NCBI GenBank assembly: GCA_000403275.2
Contig: KE159598.1
Coordinates: 1,129,540 to 1,193,539, forward strand
Direction: 5' to 3'
Length of the DNA stretch: 64,000 nucleotides
DNA from: Lachnospiraceae bacterium 28-4
Lineage (GTDB): Bacteria; Bacillota; Clostridia; Lachnospirales; Lachnospiraceae
The notes under the pieces are model-generated. The model saw nothing but the letters and a program-made list of their open reading frames with translations, made no database searches and was not told where the DNA came from. This document shows positions 10,208-17,780 of the stretch, piece by piece. Position 1 is the first letter of the stretch; every line of letters begins with the position of its first letter. Position numbers and translations under genes: made by a program.

Positions 10208-10443
10208 TGCTTTCCTCCTTTGATTTCGATTCCGGAAGAAATATGTTTCCCCAGCGCAAGCCGGGTTCCTCTTACCTGAATAATCAGTGCGCCGCCCTTT
10301 TTCCGGTTTAATATCCTGACTTTTGTGCCGTCGTTCAGTCCCAATGCCTGAAGCCTTCTCGTCACAGGTTCTTCTACATATACCCCGCTCACTTCATACA
10401 CTTCGCCCTTCTGTCCATCATAAAGAGTCATGTCCATCCTCAT
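10204..10443 (-). CDS. feoA: Ferrous iron transport protein A
   Basis: This 79-residue SH3-like protein has the FeoA pattern VTRRLQALGLNDGTKVRIL followed by GALIIQVRGTRLALGKHIS. FeoA is a small cytosolic partner thought to modulate FeoB. It is the first gene of feoAB, with its stop overlapping feoB by 4 bp. A consensus promoter and a Fur-like box lie directly upstream, so the operon should be induced by iron starvation. Confidence 0.93.
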   Translation of the reverse strand: MRMDMTLYDGQKGEVYEVSGVYVEEPVTRRLQALGLNDGTKVRILNRKKGGALIIQVRGTRLALGKHISSGIEIKGGKQ

Positions 10444-10489
10444 TTCTGCCCTGTCCAGCTATTGTATCCAACAGTTATGCTTTTGTTTT

Positions 10490-10504
10490 TGAAATTGATT
10501 CTCA
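10490..10504 (-). promoter_or_regulatory. Fur-like operator for feoAB
   Basis: The minus strand reads TGAGAATCAATTTCA, agreeing with the 7-1-7 Fur consensus TGATAATnATTATCA at 11 of 14 informative positions. It lies just downstream of the -10 box, where bound repressor would block transcription. A DtxR/IdeR-type site is less likely from the sequence. Confidence 0.6.
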
Positions 10505-10516
10505 TTAAATATATCA

Positions 10517-10545
10517 ATTATAGAACCCACAAGAAGGAATGTCAA
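10517..10545 (-). promoter_or_regulatory. Consensus sigma-A promoter of feoAB
   Basis: The minus strand has a perfect TTGACA (10540-10545), a 17-bp spacer and a perfect TATAAT (10517-10522). Such a strong core promoter fits one controlled mainly by a repressor, and the Fur-like box lies immediately downstream. Confidence 0.85.
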
Positions 10546-10681
10546 TATCACTCTTATTTTGCTGTTTGTCCATATGATTGTGAAATATGTCGTTTTAAAA
10601 AAAATTGGATTATACTAACACGATAAAAAGCACCCAACATACAGTATATTAGGAGTATTCAAAATCTATGAAAGGAGTATT

Positions 10682-10852
10682 ATGCAAGATTATAATTTTA
10701 ACGAATATTTTGACCGTTTCCCGCTAGCTATGGCATATGTGCCGTGGCAGCATCTTACACAGATTTATGAGGATCTGGATGAAGCGTACTGTACCGGCAC
10801 GATCTTTCCCGAATTAACGAAACCCTTTACAGGAAGGAGATGTGTTCAATGA
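10682..10852 (+). CDS. cotJA: Spore coat-associated protein CotJA
   Basis: This 56-residue ORF reads MQDYNFNEYFDRFPLAMAYV, then PWQHLTQIYEDLDEAYCTGT and IFPELTKPF, the typical CotJA pattern. It is preceded by GAAAGGAG. CotJA is a small inner spore-coat component made in the mother cell. It is the first gene of cotJABC and overlaps cotJB by 4 bp. A CATACAGTA sequence at 10638-10646 resembles the -10 element of mother-cell sigma factors, but no well-spaced -35 could be assigned. Confidence 0.92.
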   Translation: MQDYNFNEYFDRFPLAMAYVPWQHLTQIYEDLDEAYCTGTIFPELTKPFTGRRCVQ

Positions 10853-11118
10853 GCCATAAAATGAATGTTGAGCAGGAAAATATGCTGCGAAATATAGGAA
10901 TTGTCGATTTCGTAACGGTGGAAATGACGCAATATCTGGACACCCATCCTTTCGACAGAGAAGCGATGGAATATTTTAATCATTATATGCGCATGAAAAA
11001 TCAGATGATGCGTGATTATGCCATGAAATATGGCCCGCTCTCCCTTTCCGTAGCAGATACATGCAGCAAAGAATGGAAATGGGCGCTTCAGCCTATGCCC
11101 TGGGAAGGAGGATGTTAA
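10849..11118 (+). CDS. cotJB: Spore coat protein CotJB
   Basis: The product is 89 residues from MSHKMNVEQEN, whose ATG overlaps the cotJA stop and follows AGGAAGGAG; an ATG 9 bases upstream is less well placed. The sequence TVEMTQYLDTHPFDREAMEY, then FNHYMRMKNQMMRDYAMKYG and KWALQPMPWEGGC, is diagnostic of CotJB. It is a mother-cell spore-coat component that works with CotJA and CotJC. cotJC follows after 3 bp. Confidence 0.93.
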   Translation: MSHKMNVEQENMLRNIGIVDFVTVEMTQYLDTHPFDREAMEYFNHYMRMKNQMMRDYAMKYGPLSLSVADTCSKEWKWALQPMPWEGGC

Positions 11119-11121
11119 GAT

Positions 11122-11673
11122 ATGTGGAATTATGAAAAAAGATTACAGTTTCCGGTAAAAATTACGCAGCCCAATGCAAAGCTTGCCCAGGTTATTATCA
11201 GCCAGTTTGGAGGCCCCGACGGAGAACTTGCAGCGTCTATGAGGTATCTGTCACAGCGTTATTCCATGCCTTACAATGAGGTAGCAGGACTTTTGACGGA
11301 TATCGGAACGGAAGAACTGGCGCATATGGAAATGATTTCCGCTATCGTGTATCAGCTGACAAAGGATCTTTCCATGGATGAAATCGTTGCTTCCGGCTTC
11401 GATAAATATTATGTTGATCATACACTCGCCCTCTGGCCGCAGTCGGCGGGAGGAGTTCCTTTCAACGCTTGTGTGTTCCAGTCGAAAGGGGATGCGATTA
11501 CGGATTTGACGGAGGATATGGCGGCAGAGCAAAAAGCCAGAACTACCTATGATAATATTCTTCGCCTGGTTCATGACCAAGAAGTCTGCGACCCTATCCG
11601 TTTTCTGAGGGCAAGGGAAATTGTGCATTTCCAGAGATTCGGTGAAGCAAACCGGAAAGATTGTAGTAAATGA
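11122..11673 (+). CDS. cotJC: CotJC manganese-catalase-like coat protein, C-terminus displaced by an insertion
   Basis: The frame encodes 183 residues. The ferritin-like manganese catalase fold is visible: MRYLSQRYSMPYNEVAGLL, then GTEELAHMEM and REIVHFQRFGEA supply the Glu/His metal ligands. After GEA at 11646-11648 the frame reads NRKDCSK and stops, unlike any CotJC tail. The expected tail lies 3.9 kb away at 15583-15661, in frame across an 11-bp direct repeat. Joining the two gives a 201-residue protein (606 nt including the stop). The gene is therefore interrupted by an integrated element; the truncated form may keep its metal site but lacks the last 26 native residues or so. Confidence 0.9.
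   Translation: MWNYEKRLQFPVKITQPNAKLAQVIISQFGGPDGELAASMRYLSQRYSMPYNEVAGLLTDIGTEELAHMEMISAIVYQLTKDLSMDEIVASGFDKYYVDHTLALWPQSAGGVPFNACVFQSKGDAITDLTEDMAAEQKARTTYDNILRLVHDQEVCDPIRFLRAREIVHFQRFGEANRKDCSK
11638..11648 (+). repeat. attL-like core of the cotJC element
   Basis: TTCGGTGAAGC occurs here inside cotJC and again at 15572-15582. The bases flanking the two copies differ on the element sides and match cotJC on the outer sides, as expected for attL and attR of a serine-recombinase element. The core contains a GA dinucleotide suitable for strand exchange. Confidence 0.8.
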
Positions 11674-11762
11674 AAACACAAAAAATCACTAAAACGCATA
11701 CCCACACGCCCCTCAAAGCTATGGACTTCAGCTTTCGCACCCAAAGAAAGGACAAGCCTATA

Positions 11763-11933
11763 ATGCCAGTATTCAGAGTAGAAAAAATCAAAGATTATAC
11801 GATTCTGCCGATCAATCCATACAGGTTTTATCCCCCGCTTCTTTCCATACCGAATTTATATCCGACACCTAACAAAGTTTTTATATATGCTGGGTTCTTG
11901 CTGATTTCTCTTTTCCTCCTTGGCCTCAATTAA
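11763..11933 (+). pseudogene. Fragment of a RepA_N-type replication initiator
   Basis: The frame from the ATG at 11763 begins MPVFRVEKIKDYTI, which matches the usual start of helix-turn-helix replication initiator proteins (RepA_N type) carried by Firmicutes plasmids and ICEs. After that the sequence leaves the family, reading LPINPYRFYPPLLSIPN and then a hydrophobic tail, and stops after 56 codons. It is best read as a truncated or recombined remnant. Whether the short chimeric ORF is translated is unknown. Confidence 0.5.
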
Positions 11934-11953
11934 AATTAGAAATGCTTTTCCCG

Positions 11954-12739
11954 TTAAACCTTTAAATCCAAATTTGCACCAGCCTCCGCTTCTTGTTTTG
12001 TATTTGTTTTACCATTATTGTCTTCTTTGGCTGCTTCAATAATTGTCCGAATATCTGTATTGTTCAGATAAATTATGCCCTCTTTGGAAGCCGCCAATTT
12101 TTCATTTAGAAGCTGTTCCGCTTTGTTTGGAGTTGATTTTTCTTCTATCTTTCCATCTGCGCTATCTTTTTTTACTTCTTTCTTTTCTTTTAAAGTTTCA
12201 AATAATTCTTTTTCCTTTTCAACTGCCTTTTCTTTTGTCTTTTCAAGTAGTTTCTCAGAATTTTTCTTCCTTTCTTCCCGGAGTTTATCGCTCAGTTTTA
12301 ACATACCATCATTTCTGCCCTGCATTCTGCAATGATATTTTCCGTTTTCATCAATATAACTATGCTGATATACTATCGTCCAGCCACTGGCTTTCGCCAT
12401 GCTTTCTGCCAATTTAGACATAGACTCAACGCCTTTTATCATGTCTTTCATGTCCTTCTCTTTTTCGGGGTCATTCTGCATTTTTTCCAAGAGTTTTGGA
12501 TTAACAGTCAGTGACTTTCCGTTTTGGGCTGATGAACAGGCATTTCCAACCTTAAAATCTACGCTTGGAACAAGTTTTGCTAGTCCATTTGCATAATCCG
12601 TTGTCTTTTTCCCCTTACTACTTCCCAATGTTTCTGTTGTTTTTTCTGTTTCCTTTTTCTTTGTGCTGTTCTCTGTGTCATTTTCTACTACGCTCTGCGT
12701 TGCATAGCTGCTATAATTGTTTGTAATCTCCATTGCCAT
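11954..12739 (-). CDS. DUF6033-like accessory protein of the integrated element
   Basis: The 261-residue protein starts MAMEITNNYSSYATQSVVEN after AAGGAGG. That start is typical of DUF6033-type proteins found on Clostridia integrative elements; I recognise the pattern but not a function. The N-terminal 45 residues are Ser/Thr/Lys-rich and probably disordered, residues 50-150 look globular, and residues 150-215 form a long Lys/Glu-rich coiled coil. There is no signal peptide or membrane segment. It is transcribed opposite to the recombinase, so it is an independent cargo gene within the element. Confidence 0.55.
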   Translation of the reverse strand: MAMEITNNYSSYATQSVVENDTENSTKKKETEKTTETLGSSKGKKTTDYANGLAKLVPSVDFKVGNACSSAQNGKSLTVNPKLLEKMQNDPEKEKDMKDMIKGVESMSKLAESMAKASGWTIVYQHSYIDENGKYHCRMQGRNDGMLKLSDKLREERKKNSEKLLEKTKEKAVEKEKELFETLKEKKEVKKDSADGKIEEKSTPNKAEQLLNEKLAASKEGIIYLNNTDIRTIIEAAKEDNNGKTNTKQEAEAGANLDLKV

Positions 12740-12829
12740 GATTTTTTCCTCCTTGATAATAAATTTATTTGAAATCCATTTTCATGTTACATTTATAGCA
12801 TTTTAAATAATTTCGGACAAAATTTGATC

Positions 12830-12868
12830 TTTGTTAATGTTTGTTCCATAAATTTGTTAATGTTTGTT
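12830..12868. repeat. Two iteron-like direct repeats
   Basis: The 16-mer TTTGTTAATGTTTGTT occurs at 12830-12845 and 12853-12868, a 23-bp period. With a replication-initiator fragment in the same element, this could be a vestigial iteron site or an operator. Two copies alone do not settle it. Confidence 0.45.
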
Positions 12869-13027
12869 AAAATTCTTTATCTTTGCGTTTCCCTGCCTCG
12901 TTTCGGCTGCTTCGCTTACCGCAAGATATTGCCCATGTTCTGCTTGATTGTGTCGTACTGCTTCACTTTATAAAATTTCCAAGAAACTCTGCCATTTTTT
13001 GTCTTGCGTGCATAGTAAGGGGTAATT

Positions 13028-13049
13028 TACACTATTCCCGTATAGTGTA
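13028..13049. repeat. Inverted repeat upstream of the recombinase leader
   Basis: TACACTAT (13028-13035) and ATAGTGTA (13042-13049) are perfect inverted repeats around a 6-base loop. Position and size suit an operator in front of the small ORF/recombinase unit; no T run follows, so it is not a terminator. Confidence 0.45.
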
Positions 13050-13097
13050 CTTGCCGCTTCTCATAAAATATAGAGAAACCTTCAAAGGAGAAAGTTT

Positions 13098-13313
13098 ATG
13101 CCAAAAACGGATAACGCTCCTACACCTGATACACAAATACGAGTGGAAAGCCTTTCCAATGAAGAAAAGCATTTCATGGAAGAAAGTCTTTCCATAGATA
13201 AAATGAGGCTGACTGTTACCAACATCTACCCCGCCTTTCAAAAAAAATCAGAACAGGAAACCCGACAGGAAATCGGGGCACGGCTCTATCAGATTTTCAA
13301 AAACTATGCGTAA
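13098..13313 (+). CDS. Small protein preceding the serine recombinase
   Basis: The 71-residue ORF starts MPKTDNAPTPDTQIRVESLS after AAAGGAGAAAG. It has an acidic centre and a helical C-terminal part, QETRQEIGARLYQIFKNYA. Small ORFs in this position are common before large serine recombinases in Firmicutes elements (for example tnpW-like genes) and could include a directionality factor, but I do not recognise the family. It is 83 bp upstream of the recombinase on the same strand. Confidence 0.55.
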   Translation: MPKTDNAPTPDTQIRVESLSNEEKHFMEESLSIDKMRLTVTNIYPAFQKKSEQETRQEIGARLYQIFKNYA

Positions 13314-13396
13314 ATCCCTTACAAAACAGTCATACAAACAGTATGATTTGTTTGACATTGGGTATTGCGCCTTACGTTTTGGGAGGTAGATACTAA

Positions 13397-14905
13397 ATGT
13401 ATGACGCATTGTATGCGCGACAGTCAATCGAAAAAAAAGACAGCATATCCATAGAAAGCCAGCTTGAATATTGTAGATACGAAGCCCGCGGGGAATCCTG
13501 CATCGAATATATGGACAAAGGTTTTTCAGGCAAGGACACCAACCGTCCCGGATTTGAAAAAATGATGAATGATATTCGCGCGGGCAATATAAAGCGTGTC
13601 ATTGTCTACAAACTTGACCGTATCAGCCGTTCTATTCTGGATTTTGCAAACATGATGGAGATATTTCAGAAATATCATGTGGAGTTTGTTTCTTCCACGG
13701 AAAAATTTGACACATCCACACCGATCGGCAGGGCGATGTTAAATATCTGTATCGTGTTCGCCCAACTGGAACGGGAAACCATACAAAAGCGTGTAACGGA
13801 CGCTTATTATGCAAGGTGCAAGCGCGGCTTCTACATGGGCGGACGTATCCCCTACGGCTACCGTCTGACAAACACGGTCATTGACAATATCAGCACTTCC
13901 ATGTACGAAGAAGTCCCGGAGGAAAGCGAACAGCTAAAGCTGATTTATTCCATGTATGCGGACACGGACAATTCACTTGGGGATATTGTGCGGTACTTGA
14001 ACGAACACCAGATTAAAAATCTGCGCGGCGCAAACTGGAATACCGCCCGTATCAGCGAAATGCTCCGCAATCCTGTGTATGTGCAAGCTGATATTGACGT
14101 GTATCAGTTTTTCCAAAGTCAAGGCGCTAACATCTATAACCCGGCAAGTGATTTCACGGATTATAATGCCTGCTATCTCTACAAAGGTACGGTTTCCACT
14201 TCAAGAAAGCAATGTGACCTTTCTGACAAGGAAATTGTGCTTGCGCCGCATAAGGGGTTTATCCCCTCTAAGACATGGTTAGCCTGCCGCATACGGTGTC
14301 TGAACAACCGGCAGTCCACAAAGACCTGCAAACCGAAAAATTCATGGCTTGTAGGCAAAGTAAAATGTGGAAAGTGCGGTTATGCGCTGACAATCCGCAA
14401 GGCAAAAACAAAATGGGGACGTTACTTTGTTTGCAACCAATCGGGAAGCCGTGGAAGCAACTGCACAGGGGCGGGCTGTACGGTTTATGCAGACGTTTTG
14501 GAAGAATATATGCTTGGCGCAATTAAAGAAAGACTGTCGGAGTTTCAAAACCTCTCCTGTCTATCTGAAACAGGAGAAGAACAAAAGAATATGACGAAAA
14601 AAGTCCGTCTGACACAGATTGATGAAGAAATCGAAGAACTTCTCTCCAAAGTGTCCGGGGCAAGCGGCGTTCTGATGAAGTACATAGACGAAAAAGTATC
14701 AGAACTGGACGCGGAACAAAAGGCTTTGCAGGAAGAAATCGTTACGGCAAATGTCACAGACACAGAGGGCAGATTGAAGCAGATAACCAATCATGTGAAA
14801 ACATGGGAAATGCTCTCTTTCGAGGACAGACAGGCGGTAGTCGATACCCTTGTCAAGGTTATTCGGATTGCAGACGGAAACATTAAAATCACTTGGAACA
14901 TTTAA
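13397..14905 (+). CDS. Large serine site-specific recombinase
   Basis: The 502-residue protein begins MYDALYARQSIEKKDSISIE with the catalytic serine at about residue 10. The resolvase domain continues with YKLDRISRSILDFANMM and a LERETIQKRV helix; the recombinase domain follows (GGRIPYGYRL, then GDIVRYLNEHQIKNLRGANW), then a zinc ribbon CGKCGYALTIRK with a paired Cys region CNQSGSRGSNC, and a coiled coil near residues 400-460. This is the complete domain set of TndX/TnpX-like integrases, so it should catalyse integration and excision between the flanking cores. GGAGG lies 10 bases before the ATG. It reads toward the right end of the element. Confidence 0.93.
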   Translation: MYDALYARQSIEKKDSISIESQLEYCRYEARGESCIEYMDKGFSGKDTNRPGFEKMMNDIRAGNIKRVIVYKLDRISRSILDFANMMEIFQKYHVEFVSSTEKFDTSTPIGRAMLNICIVFAQLERETIQKRVTDAYYARCKRGFYMGGRIPYGYRLTNTVIDNISTSMYEEVPEESEQLKLIYSMYADTDNSLGDIVRYLNEHQIKNLRGANWNTARISEMLRNPVYVQADIDVYQFFQSQGANIYNPASDFTDYNACYLYKGTVSTSRKQCDLSDKEIVLAPHKGFIPSKTWLACRIRCLNNRQSTKTCKPKNSWLVGKVKCGKCGYALTIRKAKTKWGRYFVCNQSGSRGSNCTGAGCTVYADVLEEYMLGAIKERLSEFQNLSCLSETGEEQKNMTKKVRLTQIDEEIEELLSKVSGASGVLMKYIDEKVSELDAEQKALQEEIVTANVTDTEGRLKQITNHVKTWEMLSFEDRQAVVDTLVKVIRIADGNIKITWNI

Positions 14906-15039
14906 CGATTAAGCATGAAAGACTAAGCCACACAGTTTAGAGGAAAATTTAATAAAAATCTGTTGATAAGCCAATACTAAATACCGTATAATAATGAAGA
15001 AGAACGTTTCATAGAAAATAGTCGAAGGGAAGTGATACT

Positions 15040-15210
15040 ATGGCACCTGCAGCACAGGCAATCAGAAATCAAGAAGTCCTAAATACTGAATATTCCGAAA
15101 AAGCAGCCATAGGCGCATTATATGATGAACTCTCCAAAGGAATAAATAGTATGAAAAAAGGCGATGTTTATACGATTGATGAAGCATGGGAGGAAATTGA
15201 CAAAATATAA
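15040..15210 (+). CDS. Antitoxin of a type II toxin-antitoxin pair
   Basis: The 56-residue ORF starts MAPAAQAIRNQEVLNTEYSE after GAAGGGAAG and ends DEAWEEIDKI. Size, acidity and position fit a RelB/Phd-like antitoxin; family assignment is by context. Its stop TAA shares a base with the toxin ATG (TAATG), so translation is coupled. It lies close to the right end of the cotJC element and would stabilise it. Confidence 0.65.
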   Translation: MAPAAQAIRNQEVLNTEYSEKAAIGALYDELSKGINSMKKGDVYTIDEAWEEIDKI

Positions 15211-15551
15211 TGCCGGATAAACCTAAAAAATACAAAATTGTGATTTCCAAAGATGCCCTCTCGGATATTAAGTCAACAAAAAAGTATATTCTCGACACAT
15301 TCAAATATCGTGAATATGCGGAAAACTTTTCAAAGAAGATAAAGAAGGCTATCAAGGAGCTGGATTCCTTCCCCAAAGGCTATGAAGCTACGGGATATGT
15401 AATTGAGGGATTGAGCATTTATTTCAAGCCTTACGGTACATATTTAATCTTCTTTGTTGTGGAGGATTCTACGATTACGGTAATCCGGGTATTGAAAGAC
15501 CGCATGTATTGGCAGTCGATTATAAAGAAAATGCAGAAAATCAACAGATAG
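15210..15551 (+). CDS. RelE/ParE family toxin
   Basis: The 113-residue basic protein reads YKIVISKDALSDIKSTKKYI near its start, then KKIKKAIKELDSFPKGYEA and YGTYLIFFVVEDSTITVIRV LKDRMYW, the RelE/ParE fold with the characteristic final V-x-R-V-L pattern. Such toxins either cleave mRNA on the ribosome (RelE) or poison gyrase (ParE); the sequence alone does not decide. It overlaps the antitoxin gene by one base and ends 20 bp before the right core repeat. Confidence 0.8.
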   Translation: MPDKPKKYKIVISKDALSDIKSTKKYILDTFKYREYAENFSKKIKKAIKELDSFPKGYEATGYVIEGLSIYFKPYGTYLIFFVVEDSTITVIRVLKDRMYWQSIIKKMQKINR

Positions 15552-15571
15552 ATTTACTTCAATCCTCCCGT

Positions 15572-15582
15572 TTCGGTGAAGC
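15572..15582 (+). repeat. attR-like core of the cotJC element
   Basis: This is the second copy of TTCGGTGAAGC. Sequence to its right continues the cotJC reading frame, ALRIVQDKLDSKNFYAFNPE, while sequence to its left belongs to the element. Confidence 0.8.
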
Positions 15583-15661
15583 CTTGCGCATCGTACAGGA
15601 TAAACTAGATTCCAAGAATTTCTATGCGTTCAATCCTGAGTTTGACAGATGCAAAAAATAA
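15583..15661 (+). pseudogene. cotJC: Displaced 3' end of cotJC
   Basis: Read in the frame set by the upstream core, this stretch encodes LRIVQDKLDSKNFYAFNPEF and DRCKK followed by TAA, the expected C-terminal tail of a CotJC manganese-catalase-like protein. It has no start codon of its own. Joined to 11122-11648 it gives an uninterrupted frame of 202 codons including the stop. Confidence 0.85.
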
Positions 15662-15676
15662 CGAGATCACTTTTAA

Positions 15677-15704
15677 GGCCCCTGCAGGAACACTTGCAAG
15701 GGCC
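15677..15704 (+). terminator. Probable terminator after cotJC
   Basis: GGCCCCTGCA (15677-15686) pairs with TTGCAAGGGCC (15694-15704) around a short loop. It is followed only by a weak T-rich stretch on the plus strand; on the minus strand it would be followed by TTAAAAG. It may terminate both the cotJ unit and the convergent polysaccharide operon. Confidence 0.45.
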
Positions 15705-15726
15705 GCTTATTCATATTTAACATATG

Positions 15727-16503
15727 TTAATATTGTTCGTCATATATGAACTCCTGATAATCCTCAATATCCTTATGAATGCTGATTCCATCCCGGATCC
15801 ATGCCGTTCTTTCTCTTATGATCTTAGCAGGGATACCGGCAAGACAACAGTTTGGAGGAAATTTCTTTTTACAAACAAATGAATTGGCTCCTATAGTTGA
15901 TCCGGCACCTATCTCTACGCCGTTCAATAACGTTGCCCTCATTCCTACCCATACATGCTCTCCACAAATAACATCTCTCTCCGCATTATCATCCAAATGT
16001 TCCATTGAGTTCAGATCAATCATATTATGGCTATTGCCGGCACGCATAAAAACAGAATACGATACCATACAGTCCTTTCCTAAAGTTATCTTGGCATCAA
16101 AAGATGCAACAAGCGTACATTGTCTTTGCATAGTGCAATTCGATTCAATATGTACACTTCCTCCGCATGAACACCTGACCTTTATAAAGGAATCAAATTT
16201 GCAATCATGGTCTATTAGAATACTCCCATTTGTGCTTGAGATAGTTACATCTTTGCCAAATTTAACCCGCTCTCCTATTTTTACAAACGATTTTCCCGCT
16301 GAAGCAACTGTGGTTTCTCCGCCAAGTTCCTTCGTTTTAATCTCTATTACACCACCGCTTCTTAATTGAACATTCATGGGACAAATATTTTCTGTCACAA
16401 GTCTATTGCCATATAAATCCTGATAATTTTTTGTGCCATCCAATGCAATTATTCTTTCCGGATACCAAAAATCCACAAATTCTATATATTCCATTTCATC
16501 TAG
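15727..16503 (-). pseudogene. Hexapeptide-repeat acyltransferase, 3' part of an IS-split gene
   Basis: This part encodes a left-handed beta-helix acyltransferase: hexapeptide coils such as KFGKDVTISSTNGSILIDHD, ITLGKDCMVSYSVFM, then HVWVGMRATLLNGVEIGAG and IPAKII, typical of O-acetyltransferases that modify surface sugars. A local ATG at 16494 could allow separate translation (255 residues). It is really the C-terminal portion of a 353-residue gene whose N-terminal Rossmann-like part lies at 17781-18065. Removing the IS630 copy with one TA restores the frame ...DEVINQLVLDEMEYIEFVD... exactly. Confidence 0.85.
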
Positions 16504-16505
16504 TA

Positions 16506-17780
16506 TAATATCTTTTTAATAGCTCGACTATATTTAAGACCTGTGCTATAATGTCTTTATAAAAATTTTGGAGGACATTTTCATGGGCAAAAAAGCATCA
16601 TCAATCGAACTTAGCAATGAAGAAAGAGAATATCTGGAACTTCAAACTCGTGCCAGAACAATTCAAGCTCAAACCGTTACAAGAGCGCGAATTTTATTAT
16701 TACGTGCGGATGCCATGTCAATAGATGCGATTGCTGATAAAGTAGGTCTCAACCGCTGCAGCGTCATGCTCTGCCTTAAAAAGTTTAAAGAAGGAGGCAT
16801 TGAAAACGCACTCTTTGATGCTCCCGGCCGTGGAAGAAATGCTGAGATTACAGACGAAGAAAAAGCCTGGATCATTAACACCGCGTGCCAGAAGCCAGTT
16901 GATTTTGGATATGCTGCCGAAACCTGGACTTATGCAGGGCTGACCTCACATATTAATAAAACTGCTGAAGCAGCTGGATACACAAGACTTTCCACCATTC
17001 ATAAAAGTACAGTAAATACGATTCTTGACGAGGCAGACATAAAACCACATAAAATAACTTATTATTGTGAGAACAGAGATCCTGATTTTGATTCCAAAAT
17101 GCATAATGTACTGCTTGTGTATAAGCAGCTTGAAATGCAGTTTAACGAATCCGGAGAACTTATTGTATCTGATGATTCACCCGTACATGTGCTGTCTTAT
17201 GATGAAAAGCCTGGAATACAGGCTGTTGCAACAACATCGGATGATTTAATGCCGGACGAAAGGCATCAGACCATCAGTAGGGATTACGAATACAAACGTT
17301 TAGGTACTCTTTCATTATTAGCTGCAATCGATCTCCAAACAGGAGAAGCGATTCCGCTTGTAAGAGACAGGCACAGCAGCAGGGAATACATAGAATTTTT
17401 AAAGCTGTTAGACGACAAGTACCAAAAGGGAGACAAAATCCGCATAGTACTCGATAATCTTAAAGTTCATACATCGGAGGCAACCAGAAAATACCTGGCA
17501 ACCGTACCAGGAAGATTCGAATTTGTATTCACTCCCAAACATGGATCATGGCTTAATATGGTTGAAGGTTTCTTCAGCAAGATGACTCGTCAGATGCTTA
17601 AAGGCATCCGTGTCAAATCTAAGGAGGAACTTACTAATCGCATCTACAACTATTTTGCAGAAATAAACGAAGAACCGATTGTGTTCCACTGGAAATATAA
17701 ACTTGATGACATTGATGTATCGGAAGAAATCATTGTTGATACTCTGCCTGTCAAAAAGTCGATTTAATTAAAAGATGAAA
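16506..17780 (+). mobile_element. IS630-family insertion sequence
   Basis: The 1,275-bp element is flanked by TA dinucleotides (16504-16505 and 17781-17782), the IS630/Tc1 target duplication. Its imperfect terminal inverted repeats share CTTTT near the ends and TCGACT inside. It encodes one DDE transposase that fills most of its length. Both flanks belong to one acyltransferase gene, which confirms the boundaries independently. The element is likely intact and a recent arrival. Confidence 0.88.
16583..17767 (+). CDS. IS630-family DDE transposase
   Basis: The 394-residue protein starts at MGKKASSIELSNEEREYLEL after TTGGAGG; an upstream TTG at 16568 overlaps that ribosome site and is unlikely. 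The N-terminal helix-turn-helix region DAIADKVGLNRCSVMLCLKK is followed by the DDE domain, with VLSYDEKPGIQA (first Asp), IRIVLDNLKVHTSE (second Asp) and WLNMVEGFFSKMTRQML (Glu). It cuts and pastes the surrounding IS at TA sites. The frame is intact. Confidence 0.93.
   Translation: MGKKASSIELSNEEREYLELQTRARTIQAQTVTRARILLLRADAMSIDAIADKVGLNRCSVMLCLKKFKEGGIENALFDAPGRGRNAEITDEEKAWIINTACQKPVDFGYAAETWTYAGLTSHINKTAEAAGYTRLSTIHKSTVNTILDEADIKPHKITYYCENRDPDFDSKMHNVLLVYKQLEMQFNESGELIVSDDSPVHVLSYDEKPGIQAVATTSDDLMPDERHQTISRDYEYKRLGTLSLLAAIDLQTGEAIPLVRDRHSSREYIEFLKLLDDKYQKGDKIRIVLDNLKVHTSEATRKYLATVPGRFEFVFTPKHGSWLNMVEGFFSKMTRQMLKGIRVKSKEELTNRIYNYFAEINEEPIVFHWKYKLDDIDVSEEIIVDTLPVKKSI

Larger units (their letters stand above)
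12740..13097. other. Intergenic region of the element with short repeats
   Basis: No convincing gene was found here. It holds two 16-bp direct repeats (12830-12845, 12853-12868), a GC-rich stretch without a start codon that may be a gene remnant, an 8-bp inverted repeat (13028-13049) and the ribosome site AAAGGAG of the next small ORF. Confidence 0.4.
11649..15582 (+). mobile_element. Serine-recombinase intervening element in cotJC (3,934 bp)
   Basis: The element lies between two copies of an 11-bp core and interrupts the spore-coat gene cotJC. It carries a replication-initiator fragment, a DUF6033-like gene on the minus strand, a small ORF, a 502-residue serine recombinase and a toxin-antitoxin pair next to the right end. 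The mixture of truncated plasmid or ICE genes with an intact recombinase suggests a reduced relative of Tn4451/ICE-type elements. The architecture parallels the known sporulation-gene interruptions such as skin in sigK and SP-beta in spsM; whether this one is excised during sporulation is inference. Confidence 0.8.

Noticed and set aside
12883-13197. 104-residue plus-strand ORF in the cotJC element
   Set aside because: It has no ribosome site and overlaps the better supported small ORF at 13098-13313, which does have AAAGGAG.
11674-15571. Prophage
   Set aside because: No capsid, portal, terminase or tail genes are present; only a recombinase, a replication-initiator remnant, small cargo and a toxin-antitoxin pair.
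16494-16503. Acetyltransferase at 15727-16494 as a complete stand-alone gene
   Set aside because: Removing the flanking IS630 at its TA target restores a longer frame with an N-terminal domain, so the local ATG is an internal methionine.
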